Notes: generated from the letters alone by a model not told the origin. A stretch of DNA of 35,226 nt from Mucidula mucida (GCA_015501055.1 JADNYV010000354.1:1-35226), one strand, 5' to 3'. Shown: positions 9,778 through 21,204, counted from the first letter of the stretch. A program made the numbers and translations.

Positions 9778-10456
9778 ATGTCGAACACTGCTGCCGGCGA
9801 CGATCAGCCCGAGCGCCTTCCCACTGCCGCGTTGGCGTACAAGCGCGTCACATACGTGAACAAGATGACCGAAGACTCTGGTTCAGGCGCGCACACCGAC
9901 ATCACAGTATGGAGTCCTAATCGTAAGTCGCATTACTTCCTTACACTCTACCCAAATCAATCTCATTCACAGTCGAAAACGGGTGGTTCTACCGAGGCGC
10001 AGCCAACGACATGAACGTCGCCCCCGACCGGCGTCCTAGAAAGCGACGCCCTGTGAAACGTCACCTCCTGGGAATTCGTCTGGAACGACGCGGGCTCCGA
10101 AAAACCGAAAGACTACGCCCTCTGGCGCAGTGTCCCCCCAGATTCGGACTGCGCCGTCATCGGGTGGATAGTTACCAATTCAGAATGGAGTTCCCCAGAT
10201 TCCGCGCATATTAAGGCGATTTGCTGAAAAAGTCCTTGAGATCAGTTCGACGGAGGTGAGGAGTGTTTTAATGGGAACCGGCTGTTCGATTTCTGAGGAT
10301 GTTTTCAAAGGGAAGCGGGATCTGACACTTGTCGTCGCGGCTTAACCTGTACATAAATAAGTATTGAGCGCAACTAGTGTTCAACTTCAGCGCGTGTGGG
10401 CATTTGGAACGAGCAAACGTCAAGAAATACGTTCCGTATCTCGTCATGATGACGTG
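9778..10456 (+). pseudogene. VPS62-like (DUF946) protein gene, copy B, disrupted
   Basis: Exon 1 (9778-9922) is intact: it starts MSNTAAGDDQPER and contains YVNKMTEDSGSGAHTDITVW, the D-x-G-S-G-A-x-x-D-x-x-V-W signature seen in VPS62-like proteins. The intron is 9923-9972 (GTAAGT...TTCACAG, 50 nt). Exon 2 begins LENGWFYRGAANDMNVAP and then loses frame about 10 codons later through an extra base, so the conserved SWEFVWNDAGSEKPKDYALW is out of frame. The part encoding the second W-D-D-x-G-P-G repeat of copy A is deleted. The last conserved stretch, KKYVPYLVMMT, lies at about 10420-10456. Not expected to make a functional product. Confidence 0.6.
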
Positions 10457-10524
10457 GGGAACTTCTGCGACATATTGGCGCTCCGTTTCAGAATCTGTTC
10501 ATGAGAGCAGACCACGATAACGAT

Positions 10525-10690
10525 ATGGCTTTACCCTCTACGCACGGTGCGGCAGGCGAGCCTGTTTCTACAAAGAACCGACTTTTGGAGACTGGCGCTT
10601 CGGCCGTTCAGGTAAGACATTTCTTTCACAGCCAATACTAGCTTTTCATCTAATGCATCATGTAGTCCTTCGACCCGCTTAAAGGCATCT
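10525..10690 (+). pseudogene. 5' fragment of a DUF1264 / oil-body-associated-like gene, copy B
   Basis: Exon 1 (10525-10611) is intact, MALPSTHGAAGEPVSTKN followed by RLLETGASAVQ. The LETGA-A-QSF motif is typical of the N-terminus of fungal DUF1264 proteins. Intron 10612-10665 (54 nt). Exon 2 gives only SFDPLKGI before homology ends at 10690 against an inverted R1 copy. It is truncated about 12 codons earlier than copy A. Confidence 0.6.
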
Positions 10691-11100
10691 TTCGATTCTC
10701 GACCATGACACGGACATTAATGTAGTACGCTATGTTCCGGCCACAAGGCGTGCTACTACTGCCTAGTGGCGCGTCCCCAGCACAAAGAAACACCGTGTAA
10801 TTCGTTCCAAGGCTCGGCAAGGGATGCGTCAAGGCGAGGGGCATGGGCAGCGGGAAGAGCCTAGGAGAATAGCGGAGAATACTTGGAGAACAAAACAGGT
10901 ATGGGTACATATAAGTGCCAAAATGTGGCTGACAACCTGCTAGGCGATGCTCATGCATATGGATAGGCATACGCGCGGCTCGGGGCGATAACCAATGGGG
11001 GCACCCCAATGCTCTGACCATTGGATAACACTGGTGGCCACGACGGCAGTTGTCGACATGTTGCTGAATGACCCTCATATCTGCGGCTTGTATGAGGTAT
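10691..11100 (-). repeat. R1 copy C (inverted)
   Basis: Read on the minus strand this matches 8480-8910 (and 350-770). It includes the segment with CCTCATACAAGC, the GGTGCCCCCATTGG stretch and CCATATGCATGAGCATCGCC. It lies head-to-head with copy B across 1.8 kb, making a long imperfect inverted repeat. Its right end is the insertion point of LTR1. Confidence 0.75.
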
Positions 11101-11102
11101 GC

Positions 11103-11631
11103 GGTTATGAATCGCCATATTTTCACATTTTCACATCTTATCATATCTTATCGGGGGCCTTGTCTTATCAACCAGTGGACTGTTTCATTATCTGTTTCGT
11201 CACCGATCATACTCCTTTTCATTACCAAAGCCATACTCATGCCGGACACACACCCAACATATGGATGACATCATACATGCCGATACCTCATGGACTTCCT
11301 ATTGTATACACACCACCGACACTCGTAGCACACATGGTTGTTTCAGTATTATTACTTACATGCAGTCACCACTCGTATTTAATGGTTTCACGGACTAGTA
11401 GCATACAACACTGGGTCAAGGGCGTGGAGTTATCCCTAGCGGAAACACGTATGGACAAGGAGTCCCAAAGACAGACTTACTAGTATATAAGCAGTAGTGT
11501 AGTATCATTGTACTTTAGTTCTTATCTCGTTTATACACCTGGCCTAGCCTAGTCTTACAAACGAACACTTTCTTCCTTAAGTTCTTGCTGTGGTACCTGG
11601 TTGAGTCTTGTGGCTTAGTCAGTCGCTAACA
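11103..11631 (+). repeat. LTR1 (5' LTR of element 1)
   Basis: 529 bp, ending TCGCTAACA. Other LTRs begin TGTTATG; here the first bases are altered (GCGGTTATG), so the edge is good to about 3 bp. TATATAA at 11484-11490 is the likely promoter. The R-start sequence TAGTTCTTATCTC follows. By eye it is closer to LTR4 than to LTR2. Confidence 0.9.
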
Positions 11632-12223
11632 GAAGATCGAACTACTTTCTACCACCTACCACACATCCCTGATGTCAATCAGCACTTCGCTGTTTGATCA
11701 TCCACATTCCCTATTCCCTTTCCCTGTTTACAGATCGACGGATTCTAATTCCAGCGCACATCCGCATACGTGTGTATTGGTCCCAGTAGCGCCGGCTAAC
11801 AGTTAGAGATACTGCCTCGGGTGCTGGAAGTAGCCACTCCCACGAGAACAACTTTTGGCAGTTGCACTTCAGTGGGCGCTGTTTACGGGTCAACCCCCGT
11901 TCCCAGGAAAACTTCGGCTTACCTCACACCAGAGGGACGTCGGCTGGGCAATTGCGAACTTGTGACAAGCTCTTGGGCTCCGTAGATACATAGTCAGTAG
12001 TCGGTAAAATAGCGTAGACAGTTACAATACCTACCTACTTTACTTACCTTACAATACACACCATCATTCCCCACCCTACCAAGTCCTGGATTCTATCTCA
12101 GATCTAGGCGACTCCTCCTTATTCATCCAAACCTCTATTCCCTCACCCGTTTCATCCAAATCCGCATCACCCATATCCCCACTTTCACCCTTTCACTCTC
12201 CAATCCTATCACCTCGATTCATC
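11632..12223 (+). other. Element 1 leader (5' UTR) with primer-binding site
   Basis: Begins GAAGATCGAACTAC directly after the LTR. This is the self-priming site described under element 3, but with one G lost. The rest is non-coding and collinear with 31512-32110. Confidence 0.7.
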
Positions 12224-13144
12224 ATGTCCAACGAAGCACCCGAAACTGCTCCTCACACACCCGCTCATCATGCCGATGTCGAAATCAAAGGCCGATCCCT
12301 TGTCAACAAGCCTTACGACTATGATGGGGACAAGTCCAAGTACAAGAGCTAGTGGGATCGATGTTACATATATCCGTGACAAGAAGAACAACCTGACATC
12401 TGACTCCGAAAGGATCGATGTTGTTCTTCCTATATCCAAGGAGATTACGTAGATGCATGGGTCCAGAACTACTCGGACCAGAACTTCGATGAGGAAGAAG
12501 AGGAATGGACAGTCTCTTGGACGGAGTTCAAGGAAGACTTGAAGGAGCGATTTGTGGATTCCAACCTCGCGCGAGACGCGCAAGACCAGATCGAGCGGTT
12601 GCGCCAGGGGCAAGACACCGCTCAAGATTTCTTCCAGAAGTTCGAGGTCCTGCTCACTCAGGCAGGATACTCAAAGGATGACGCATTCGTCGTACGACTT
12701 CTCGAGACCAATGTCAACGAGAAGATCATCGACCAGATCTATGGCAGCCGAGACGGGTTGCCAGAGAAGTACAAGGATTGGAAGGCACAGATCCTTCAGA
12801 TTGATCAGCTGTGGAGAAGGCGGCGGCGAGCAAGAGGTCCGGCATGCAGTCCCGGCCCAAGCTCCGCAGGCGGCTACATCGAGAGCCAATCCTACAAACC
12901 CACCCCAACGCCAATCACACGACGAGATGCCACCGGTGTTACCTATGGAGGAGCCGGCAGGCCGATGGACATGACAACGCACGTTGAAGAGGACTTTGCT
13001 TCAGCTGTGGCGAACACGGCCATGTCAGCAGGTTCTGTCCGAAGAAGGGTCGACCCCAGACATTCGGGGTTATGGACCGAAATGAATGACGAGGAGAAGA
13101 AGAAGCTGGCCGAAGAGTTGGGTTTTGCGAAGCTCCCGCAGTAG
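12224..13144 (+). pseudogene. gag: gag of element 1, disrupted
   Basis: The start MSNEAPETAPHTP matches gag of element 3 (32111). A TGG to TAG change near 12350 and nearby indels break the N-terminal part. The open stretch 12539-13144 covers the capsid-like middle (RDAQDQIERLRQGQDTAQDF, the usual retrotransposon gag signature region). One base lost near 12971 throws the CCHC zinc knuckle out of frame, so nucleic-acid binding would be lost. The final residues EELGFAKLPQ return to the gag frame and end at TAG (13142). Confidence 0.85.
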
Positions 13145-13161
13145 ACGCAGTCCTGCCGGAG
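13120..13161 (+). promoter_or_regulatory. -1 ribosomal frameshift signal, element 1 copy
   Basis: Slippery heptamer GGGTTTT at 13120-13126 in gag phase (G GGT TTT), 6-nt spacer, then stem CTCCCGCAG (13133-13141) pairing with CTGCCGGAG (13153-13161). Identical to the copy in element 3. Confidence 0.65.
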
Positions 13162-16100
13162 CAGTCATCAAGGAAAGGGTCGTCAGATGCAGAATCTATT
13201 TACAGTACGGGTACTGAAACATCTAAAATATCATCGACGACTTTACCACCAAAACCTGCGAAAGAAAGATTTGAGCCAAATACGCCCGAGTGGATCGCAC
13301 AACGGCTAAGAGAGGATGAGTGTCGAGAGCAGTGGGAATTTTGAGAGCATGATGCCGGAGCGGAGAGAGAGAGAAGCGACGGAGGAGAAGGTGATGGCGA
13401 TCAGAGCGTTGACAAAGGAAGCTGCGGTGGAAGTTGTGACGGAGTTGAAAAAGTCGAGGAAGTACATCCGGGGAACAAAGGGGCAGGACATGAAACTCCG
13501 AGTAACCATAGAGAGCGTACACACAGGCTCTGAATGGGAAACGAGTGCCCTTCTTGACAGTGGAGCAACGGGTTCTTGTGTCAATAAAGAATTTGTCGAG
13601 AAGAACGGACTCCCGATCAAGGAGTTACCGGTCAAGCTCCCTGTCTACAATGCGGATGGAACCCTAAACGAGGGAGGAGCAATGAAGGTTTTGTGGAGGT
13701 CCGGATGAAGATCGGAGATCACGCCAAAAAGATTGAGTTGGCCATCACCAATCTCGGCAAAACAAGTATCTTTTTGGGGCTAGATTGGCTACGATATCAC
13801 AACCCCACGATCAACTGGACGGAATCCACATTGACTTTGATCGATGCCCAGACCGCTGCGGCTATCTACCCGAGTACAACTCACCGGAAGATGAAGGAGA
13901 AGACGTAGAAGAGAAGTTGGAAGAGGGAGAGCGTTTGTTCTGGATGGACTGGGACAACTATCGCAAAAGCGGTGAAAAGCTGAGATCACAAGAGCCTTCA
14001 TCCGCTGCTGCACCTTACATTGAGGAATTCTCCGATGTATTTAGCAAGGCGACTTTGACAAGTTACCGGAGCGAAGACCTGGGATCACGCAATAGAACTT
14101 ATGCCTGGTTCCAAACCGGTTGACTGCAAGGTCTATCCCCTTAGCCCATCCGAGCAGAAGGCGTTTGATGAGTTTCTGGAAGAAAACATCCGGACGGGAC
14201 GCATACGGCCATCAATTTCACCTATGGCATCACCCTTTTTCTTTGTCAAAAAGAAGGATGGAAGTCTTCGGCCAGTACAAGACTATCGGAAGTTGAACGA
14301 CATGACAATCAAGAACCGATACCCCTTGCCGTTGATCCAGGAGCTTATTGACAAGTTGAAGGGAGCGAAGGTTTTTACAAAGATGGATGTCCAATGGGGT
14401 TACAATAACATCCGGATCAAAGAAGGTGATGAGTGGAAAGTGGTGTTTAGAACAAACCAAGGCCTGTTCGAACCCTCAGTCATGTTCTTTGGACTTACAA
14501 ACTCGCCGGTGACGTTCCAATTGTTTATGAATCACATTCTAAAGGAATTGATCGGTGAAGGACATGTTATAGTTTACTTAGACGACATACTTATTTTTAC
14601 GAACACGCTGGAGAACATAGACAGATTGTACAAAGGGTATTAGAAATATTACGAGTAAATAAGTTGTATTTAAAACCTGAGAAATGTAGTTTGAGCACAT
14701 ACTGTAGACTACTTAGGAGTTATTGTTGGAGGAGGAGAAGTGAAGATGGATCCGGCAAAAGTGGCCGTAGTGAAGGAATGGAAGGAGCCAACAAAGAAGA
14801 AGGAAGTACAGTCATTCCTGGGCTTCTGCAACTTCTACCGACGTTTCATCCGGGGATTTGCGGGAGTAGAGAAGCCATTGACATTGCTAACCGGGAAGGG
14901 CGAGTGGGTTTGGGGCATGGAGCAGCACGAGGCATTTGAGGAGTTGAACGGAGAATGACGGAAGAACCCGTTCTGATCGTACCACGCGACGACGGCAAGT
15001 TTTGAGTTGAGGCAGACTCCTCGAACTATGCGAACGGGGCGGTTCTTTCCCAGTTGGTTGACAAAAAATGGAGACCAGTAGCCTTTTGGTCTCGCGCGCT
15101 GAACGAAGTAGAGCGCAATTACAAGATCTACGACAAAGAAATGATGGCCATCATGGACTCAATTGATGACTGGAGGCAGTATCTTTTAGGAGCAACGGAG
15201 ACGGTGGAGGTTTTTACCGATCATCAAAACCTTCAGTACTTCCGGAAGCCGCAGAAGTTGAACCGGAGGCAGGCGCCTTGTCAAGGATGACAGGCCTTGA
15301 GAAGGGGGAAAAAGATAACGAAAACGTTGTTTTGCTCAAGCCGGAGTTTTTTATATCACAAATTCAATTCTCTTTACATACAGTAGCTACACCGGAGGAC
15401 GAATTACTTAACAAAATCAAACAAAGAAAAGGAAACAAAGACAGATACATACAAAAAGCATTAGAAAACAAAGAAAAAAGATGGGAAGAGAAGGAAAATG
15501 GACTTATTATGTGGAAAGATCGTATTTACATACCAAAGGACAAGGAATTGCGGGGAAAAGTTATTGGAATGCATCATGATGCACAGCTTGCAGGGCATCC
15601 GGGACGGTACAAGACCCTCGAGCTGATCACACGCACCTATTGGTGGCCAGGAATCAGCCGAGACGTCCGGGAATATGTGGAAGGGTGTCAAAAATGCCAG
15701 GTCACCAAGTCACATCGCACGAAGCCGGCTGCACCTCTTCACCCTATTGATGTGCCAAGCGAGCCATGGGAGGTAGTAGGGACGGACATGATCGGAGAAC
15801 TGCCGGAATCAGGAGGATACAACACGATCAGCACGTTTGTGGACCACTTCACCAAGTGATTACGCATTATACCGACACATACCACTCTGACGTCGGAAGG
15901 CATGGCCCGCATTTACCGTGATCGCATTTTCCCCATACATGGGATGCCACAACAGATGATACATGACCGCGGTCCACAATACCACTCGCGTTTTATGAAG
16001 GAGTTGTACCGGTTGTTGGGCATACAAGGAAACTTTACAACGGCATATCATCCACAGGCAAATGGGCAGACGGAACGGCTGAACCAAGAGATAGAACATT

Positions 16101-16987
16101 TCTTACGGTTATTTGTCAACTATCATCAGAACGACTGGCACGAATGGCTACCCTCTGCTGAATTCGTTTACAACGATCGAGTTCACTCGGCGACCAAAGT
16201 CACTCCGTTCTTCGCAGATATGGGCAGACATCCCTACAAAGGCACCGCTCCGAAAACGGCATCAAGAAACGAGACTGCGCAGGAGTTTGCCGACGGCATG
16301 AGGAAAACATGGGACGAAGTGGGGTCAGCATTGAAGATGGCAAAGGAGGACATGAAACGGTTTTATGACAGGAAGCGGACAGACGCAGTAGAATACAAGG
16401 CAGGCGACAAAGTATGGCTGGAAGGGACGAATCTCAGCACGGACCGACCAATGAAGAAGCTTGATGACAAACACTTCGGGCCGTTCAAAGTGATCAAGAA
16501 AGTCGGGACAAGTTCGTACAAGCTCCAGATCCCTCACACATGGAAGAGCATCCATCCCGTGTTCAATGAGGCCCTGTTGACACCTTATCACGAGCCCTAA
16601 TTCCCGACGCAACCCCAAGACACGCGTCCACCACCTGTGCTGGAAGGAGCCGAACCGGAATGGGAGGTTGAGAAAGTGGTTAATTCCCGGAAGTACCGCG
16701 GGGGTTTTCAATACAAGGTTCACTGGAAGGGTTATGGCACACACAAACAGACATGGGAACCGGCATGCAATCTCAAGAATGCCAACGAAGCTATCAGCGA
16801 TTTCCACCAACAATATCCGAACAAGCCGAAGCCACCCGCGCTTGCTCGCATTGAAGTCCCTATGTCGCAGTTTCCATCCCATTTATTCCGACCCATGCCA
16901 CCGCCTGATACCGAACCCCTTGACGTCATGTTACCCTCTGCAGCCCTCATGGAGCGACTCTGGCGCAGAATGGAACTTGCGCCTTAA
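13145..16987 (+). pseudogene. pol: pol of element 1 (protease, RT, RNase H, integrase, chromodomain), disrupted
   Basis: Domains in order: protease with [10 protein letters not shown] (13551-13580); RT with [16 protein letters not shown] and catalytic YLDDIL (14575-14592); RNase H with a TGA just before the first catalytic Asp (15003) and an internal deletion near 15271; integrase zinc finger (HHDAQLAGH ... CQKC); integrase core with GTDMIG, HDRGPQ and TER in exact D-35-E spacing; a GPF-type module (KHFGPFKVIKK); and chromodomain (YKVHWKGYGTHKQTWEP). The integrase-chromodomain frame is uninterrupted from 15278 apart from TGA at 15857 and TAA at 16598. The 5' half is broken by many single-base indels. 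Confidence 0.9.
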
Positions 16988-16998
16988 GGAGGGGGTGA
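16986..16998 (+). promoter_or_regulatory. Polypurine tract of element 1
   Basis: AAGGAGGGGGTGA lies directly before LTR2. This is the expected plus-strand primer site. Confidence 0.75.
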
Positions 16999-17528
16999 TG
17001 TTATGCATCGCCATATTTTCACATTTTCAATCTTATCATATCTTATCGGGGGACTTGTCTTATCAACCAACGGACTGTTTCATCACCTGTTTCGTCACCG
17101 ATCATACTCCTTTTCATTACCGAAGCCGTACTCATGTCGGACACACGCCTAACACATGGATGACATCATACATGCCGATACCTCATGGATTCCCCATTGT
17201 ATACACACCACCGACACTCGTAGCACACATGGTCGTTTCAGTATTATTACTTACATGCAGTTACCACTCGTATTTAATGGTTTCACGGACTAGTAGCATA
17301 CAACACTGGGTCAAGGGCGTGGAGTTATCCCTAGCGGAAACACGTATGGACAAGGAGTCCCAAACACAGGCTTACTAGTATATAAGCAGTAGTGTAGTAT
17401 CATTGTACTTTAGTTCCGATCTTGTTTATACACCTGGCCTAGCCTAGTCTTACGAACGCGAACACTTTCTTCCTTAAGTTCTTGCTGTGGTACCTGGTTG
17501 AGTCTCGTGGCTTAGTCAGTCGCTAACA
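16999..17528 (+). repeat. LTR2, shared between elements 1 and 2
   Basis: 530 bp, TGTTATG ... CGCTAACA. TATATAAG at 17379-17386. TAGTTCCGATCTT at 17411-17423 is the exact reverse complement of the primer-binding site of element 3. Roughly two dozen differences from LTR1 by eye. Confidence 0.95.
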
Positions 17529-17544
17529 TCTACCCGAGTACGAT

Positions 17545-20500
17545 TTGCCAGAAGATGAAGGAGAAGATGTAGAAGAGAAGTTGGAAGAGGGAGAGTGTTT
17601 GTTCTGGATGGACTGGGACAGCTATTGCAAAAGCGGTGAAAAGCTGAGATCACAACAACCTTCATCCGCTGCTGCACCTTACATCAAGGAATTGTCCGAT
17701 GTATTTAGCAAGGCGGACTTTGACAAGTTACCGGAGCGAAGACCTTGGGATCACGCAATAGAACTTATGCCTGGTTCCAAACCGGTTGACTGCAAGGTCT
17801 ATCCCCTTAGCCCATCCGAGCAAAAGGCGTTTGATGAGTTTCTGGAAGAAAACATACGGACGGGACGCATACGGCCATCAATTTCACCTATGGCATCACC
17901 CTTTTTCTTTGTCAAAAAGAAGGATGGAAGTCTTCGGCCAGTACAAGACTATCGGAAGTTGAACGACATGACAATCAAGAACCGATACCCCTTGCCGTTG
18001 ATCCAGGAGCTTATTGACAAGTTGAAGGGAGCGAAGGTTTTTACAAAGATGGATGTCCGATGGGGTTACAATAACATCCGGATCAAAGAAGGTGATGAGT
18101 GGAAAGTGGTGTTTAGAACAAACCAAGGCCTGTTCGAACCCTCAGTCATGTTCTTCGGACTTACAAACTCGCCGGCAACATTCCAATCGTTCATGAATCA
18201 CATTCTGAAGGAGCTGATTGATGAAGGACATGTTATAGTTTACTTGGATGACATACTTATCTTTACAAACACGCTGGAAGAACATAGACAGATTGTACGA
18301 AGGGTATTAGAAATATTACGAGTAAATAAGTTGTATTTAAAACCTGAGAAATGTAGTTTTGAGACACATACTGTAGACTACTTAGGAGTTATTGTTGGAG
18401 GAGGAGAAGTGAAGATGGATCCGGCAAAAGTGGCCGTAGTAAAGGAATGGAAGGAGCCAACAAAGAAGAAGGAAGTACAGTCATTCCTGGGCTTCTGCAA
18501 CTTCTACCGACGTTTCATCCGGGGATTTGCGGGAGTAGCGAAGCCATTGACATTGCTAACCGGGAAGGGCGAGTGGGTTTGGGGCATGGAGCAGCACGAG
18601 GCGTTTGAGGAGTTAAAACGGAGAATGACGGAAGAACCCGTTCTGATCGTACCACGCGACAACGGCAAGTTTTGAGTTGAGGCAGACTCCTCGAACTATG
18701 CGAACGGGGCGGTTCTTTCCCAGTTGGTTGACAAAAAATGGAGACCAGTAGCCTTTTGGTCTCGCGCGCTGAACGAAGTAGAGCGCAATTACAAGATCTA
18801 CGACAAGGAGATGATGGCTATTATGGACTTGATTGACAACTGGAGATAATATCTCCTTGGAGCAAAGGAAACGGTGGAGGTGTTTACCGATTATCAAAAC
18901 CTCCAGTACTTCCGGAAGCCACAGAAGTTGAATTGGAGGCAGGCGAGATGGGTTACGGAGTTAGCGGAGTATGACATACAGATGATTCACAAGCCGGGCA
19001 AGACAATGGGGAAAGCTGATGCCTTGTCAAGGATGACAGGCCTTGAGAAGGGGGAAAAAGATAACAAAAACGTTGTTTTGCTCAAGCCAGAGTTTTTTAT
19101 TTCACAAATTCAATTTTCTTTACATATAGTAGCTACTTAACAAAATCAAACAAAGAAAAGGAAATAAAGACAGATACGTACAAAAAGCATTAGAAAACAA
19201 AGAAAAAAGATGGGAAGAGAAGGAAAATGGACTTATTATGTGGAAAGATCGTATTTACATACCAAAGGACAAGGAATTGTGGGAAAGAGTTATTGGAATG
19301 CACCATGATGCACAGCTTGCAGGACATCCCGGACGATACAAGACTCTCAAGTTAATCACACGCACCTATTAATGGCCCGGAATCAGCCAAGATGTCCGCG
19401 AATATGTAGAAGGGTGTTAAAAATGTCAGGCCACAAAGTCACATCGCACAAAGCCGGCCGCACCCCTTCATCCCATTGATATACCAAACAAGTCATGGGA
19501 GGTAGTAGGGACGGACATGATTGGGGAGTTAGCGGAGTTGGGAGGATACAACGCGATCAGCATGTTTGTGGATCACTTCACAAAGCGGTTACACATCATA
19601 CCAACACACACCACTCTGACGTCAGAAGGCATGGCCCGCATCTACCGTGATCGCATTTTCCCCATACATGGGATGCCACGACAGATGATACATGATTGAG
19701 GTCCGCAATACCACTTGCATTTCATGAAGGAGTTGTACCGGCTGTTGGGTATTAAAGGAAACTTTACAACGGCATATCATCCACAGGCAAATGGACAGAC
19801 GGAACGGTTGAACCAAGAGATAGAACATTTCTTATGGTTATTTATTAACTACCATCAGAATGATTGGCACAAATGGCTATCCTCTGCCGAATTCATTTAT
19901 CCACAGGCAAATGGACAGACAGAACGGTTGAACCAAGAGATAGAACATTTCTTACGGTTATTTATCAACTACCATCAGAATGATTGGCACAAATGGCTAC
20001 CCTCTGCCAAATTCGTTTACAACGATTGAGTTCACTTGGCAACCAAAGTCACTCCATTCTTTGCAGACATGGGCAGACACCCCTACAAAGGCACCACTCC
20101 AAAAACGGCATTGAGAAATGAGACTGCACAGGAATTTGCCGACGGCATGAGGAAAACATAGGACAAAGTGGGGTCAGCATCCAAGATGGCAAAAGAGGAC
20201 ATGAAACGGTTCTATGACAGAAAGAGAACGGAGGCAGTGGAGTACAAGGAAGGTGACAAAGTATGGTTGGAAGGAACAAATCTCAGCACGGACCGACCGA
20301 TGAAGCAGCTTAATGACAAACACTTTGGATCGTTCAGGGTGATCAAGAAAGTTGGGACAAGTTCTTACAAGCTCCAGATTCCTCACATGTGGAAGAGCAT
20401 CCATCCCGTGTTCAATGAGGCCCTGCTGAGGCCCTACCACAAGCCTCAGTTCCCAATGCAACCCCGAGACACGCGTCCACCACCTGTGCTGGAAGGTGCC

Positions 20501-20822
20501 GAGCCGAAATGAGAGGTTGAGAAAGTGGTTAATTCCCGGAAGTACCGCGGGGGTTTCCAGTACAAGGTTCACTGGAAGAGTTATGGCACACACGAGCAGA
20601 CATGGAAACCGGCATGCAATCTCAAAATTGCTGACGAAGCTATCAGTGATTTCTATCAACAATATCCAAACAAACCGCGCTTGCTCGCATTGAAGTTCCC
20701 ATGTTGCAGTTTCCATCCCATTTATTCCAACCCATGCCACCGCCCGATACCAAACCCCTTGACGTCATGCTACCCTCTGCAGCCCTCATGGAGCAACTTT
20801 GGCGCAGAATGGAACTTGCGCC
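17545..20822 (+). pseudogene. pol: pol of element 2 (RT to chromodomain), nonsense-ridden
   Basis: RT is intact from 17545 to 18672 (376 codons) with DYRKLNDM and YLDDIL (18241-18258). After that the frame is kept but stopped repeatedly: TGA 18673, TAA 18847, a 17-bp loss at 19135, TAA in the integrase zinc-finger region (two), TGA 19697 within the HD-x-G motif, TGA 20027, TAG about 20158, TGA 20510. Almost all are C-to-T or G-to-A changes relative to element 1 or 3. The integrase has a 120-bp in-frame tandem duplication. The chromodomain is still recognisable (YKVHWKSYGTHEQTWKP). Confidence 0.9.
19781..20020 (+). repeat. 120-bp tandem duplication inside element 2 integrase
   Basis: 19781-19900 and 19901-20020 are two direct copies with a handful of transitions between them. 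The unit is 40 codons (from PQANGQTERLNQEIEH to the FIY/FVY end), so the frame is kept. Elements 1 and 3-type sequence have one copy. Confidence 0.95.
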
Positions 20823-20824
20823 TT

Positions 20825-21204
20825 CAAACACATGGATGACATCATACATACCAATACCTCATGAACTTCCTATTGTATACACACCACCAACACTTGTAGC
20901 ACACATGGTTGTTTCAGTCTTATTACTTACATGCAGTCACCACTCGTATTTAATGGTTTCACGGACTAGTAGCATACAACACTGGGTCAAGGGCGTGGAG
21001 TTATCCCTAGCGGAAACATGTATGGACAAGGAGTCCCAAAGACAGACTTACTAGTATATAAGCAGTAGTGTAGTATCATTGTACTTTAGTTCTGATCTCG
21101 TTTATACACCTGGCCTAGCCTAGTCTTACGAACGTGAACACTTTCTCCTTTAGTTCTTGCTGTGGTACCTGGTTTAGTCATGTGGCTACAGTCAGTCGCT
21201 AACA
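20825..21204 (+). repeat. LTR3, missing its first ~150 bp
   Basis: Begins at ACACATGGATGACATC, inside U3, and ends CGCTAACA. TATA box and R-start region are present (TAGTTCTGATCTC at 21087-21099). Confidence 0.9.

Larger units (their letters stand above)
11103..17528 (+). mobile_element. Ty3/gypsy chromovirus element 1, full structure but decayed
   Basis: Order: LTR (11103-11631), leader, gag, protease, reverse transcriptase, RNase H, integrase, chromodomain, polypurine tract, LTR (16999-17528). That order, plus a C-terminal chromodomain, places it in the chromovirus branch of Ty3/gypsy (MarY1/sushi-like elements of fungi). Compared with element 3 it carries at least ten small indels and a deletion of about 70 bp in RNase H near 15271. 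No autonomous activity is expected. Confidence 0.9.
17529..21204 (+). mobile_element. Ty3/gypsy element 2, 5'-deleted internal region plus truncated LTR
   Basis: Directly after LTR2 the sequence jumps into the protease-RT linker (TCTACCCGAGTACGA), so leader, gag and protease are missing. It runs to the end of the chromodomain (20822) and then, with no polypurine tract and without the first 150 bp of the LTR, into LTR3. The layout indicates recombination or deletion between family members rather than an independent insertion. Confidence 0.9.

Noticed and set aside
10650..11144. 164-codon open frame on the minus strand starting MIRCENVKIWRFIT
   Set aside because: It starts inside LTR1 and runs into inverted R1 spacer. 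The same start also appears in front of the LINE remnant, so it is an LTR-borne artefact.
12209..12625. 138-codon minus-strand frame antisense to gag
   Set aside because: Shadow of the gag coding frame; the equivalent region of element 3 gives only a shorter variant.
16325..16882. 185-codon minus-strand frame (and 20174-20740)
   Set aside because: Antisense shadow of the integrase C-terminus and chromodomain.
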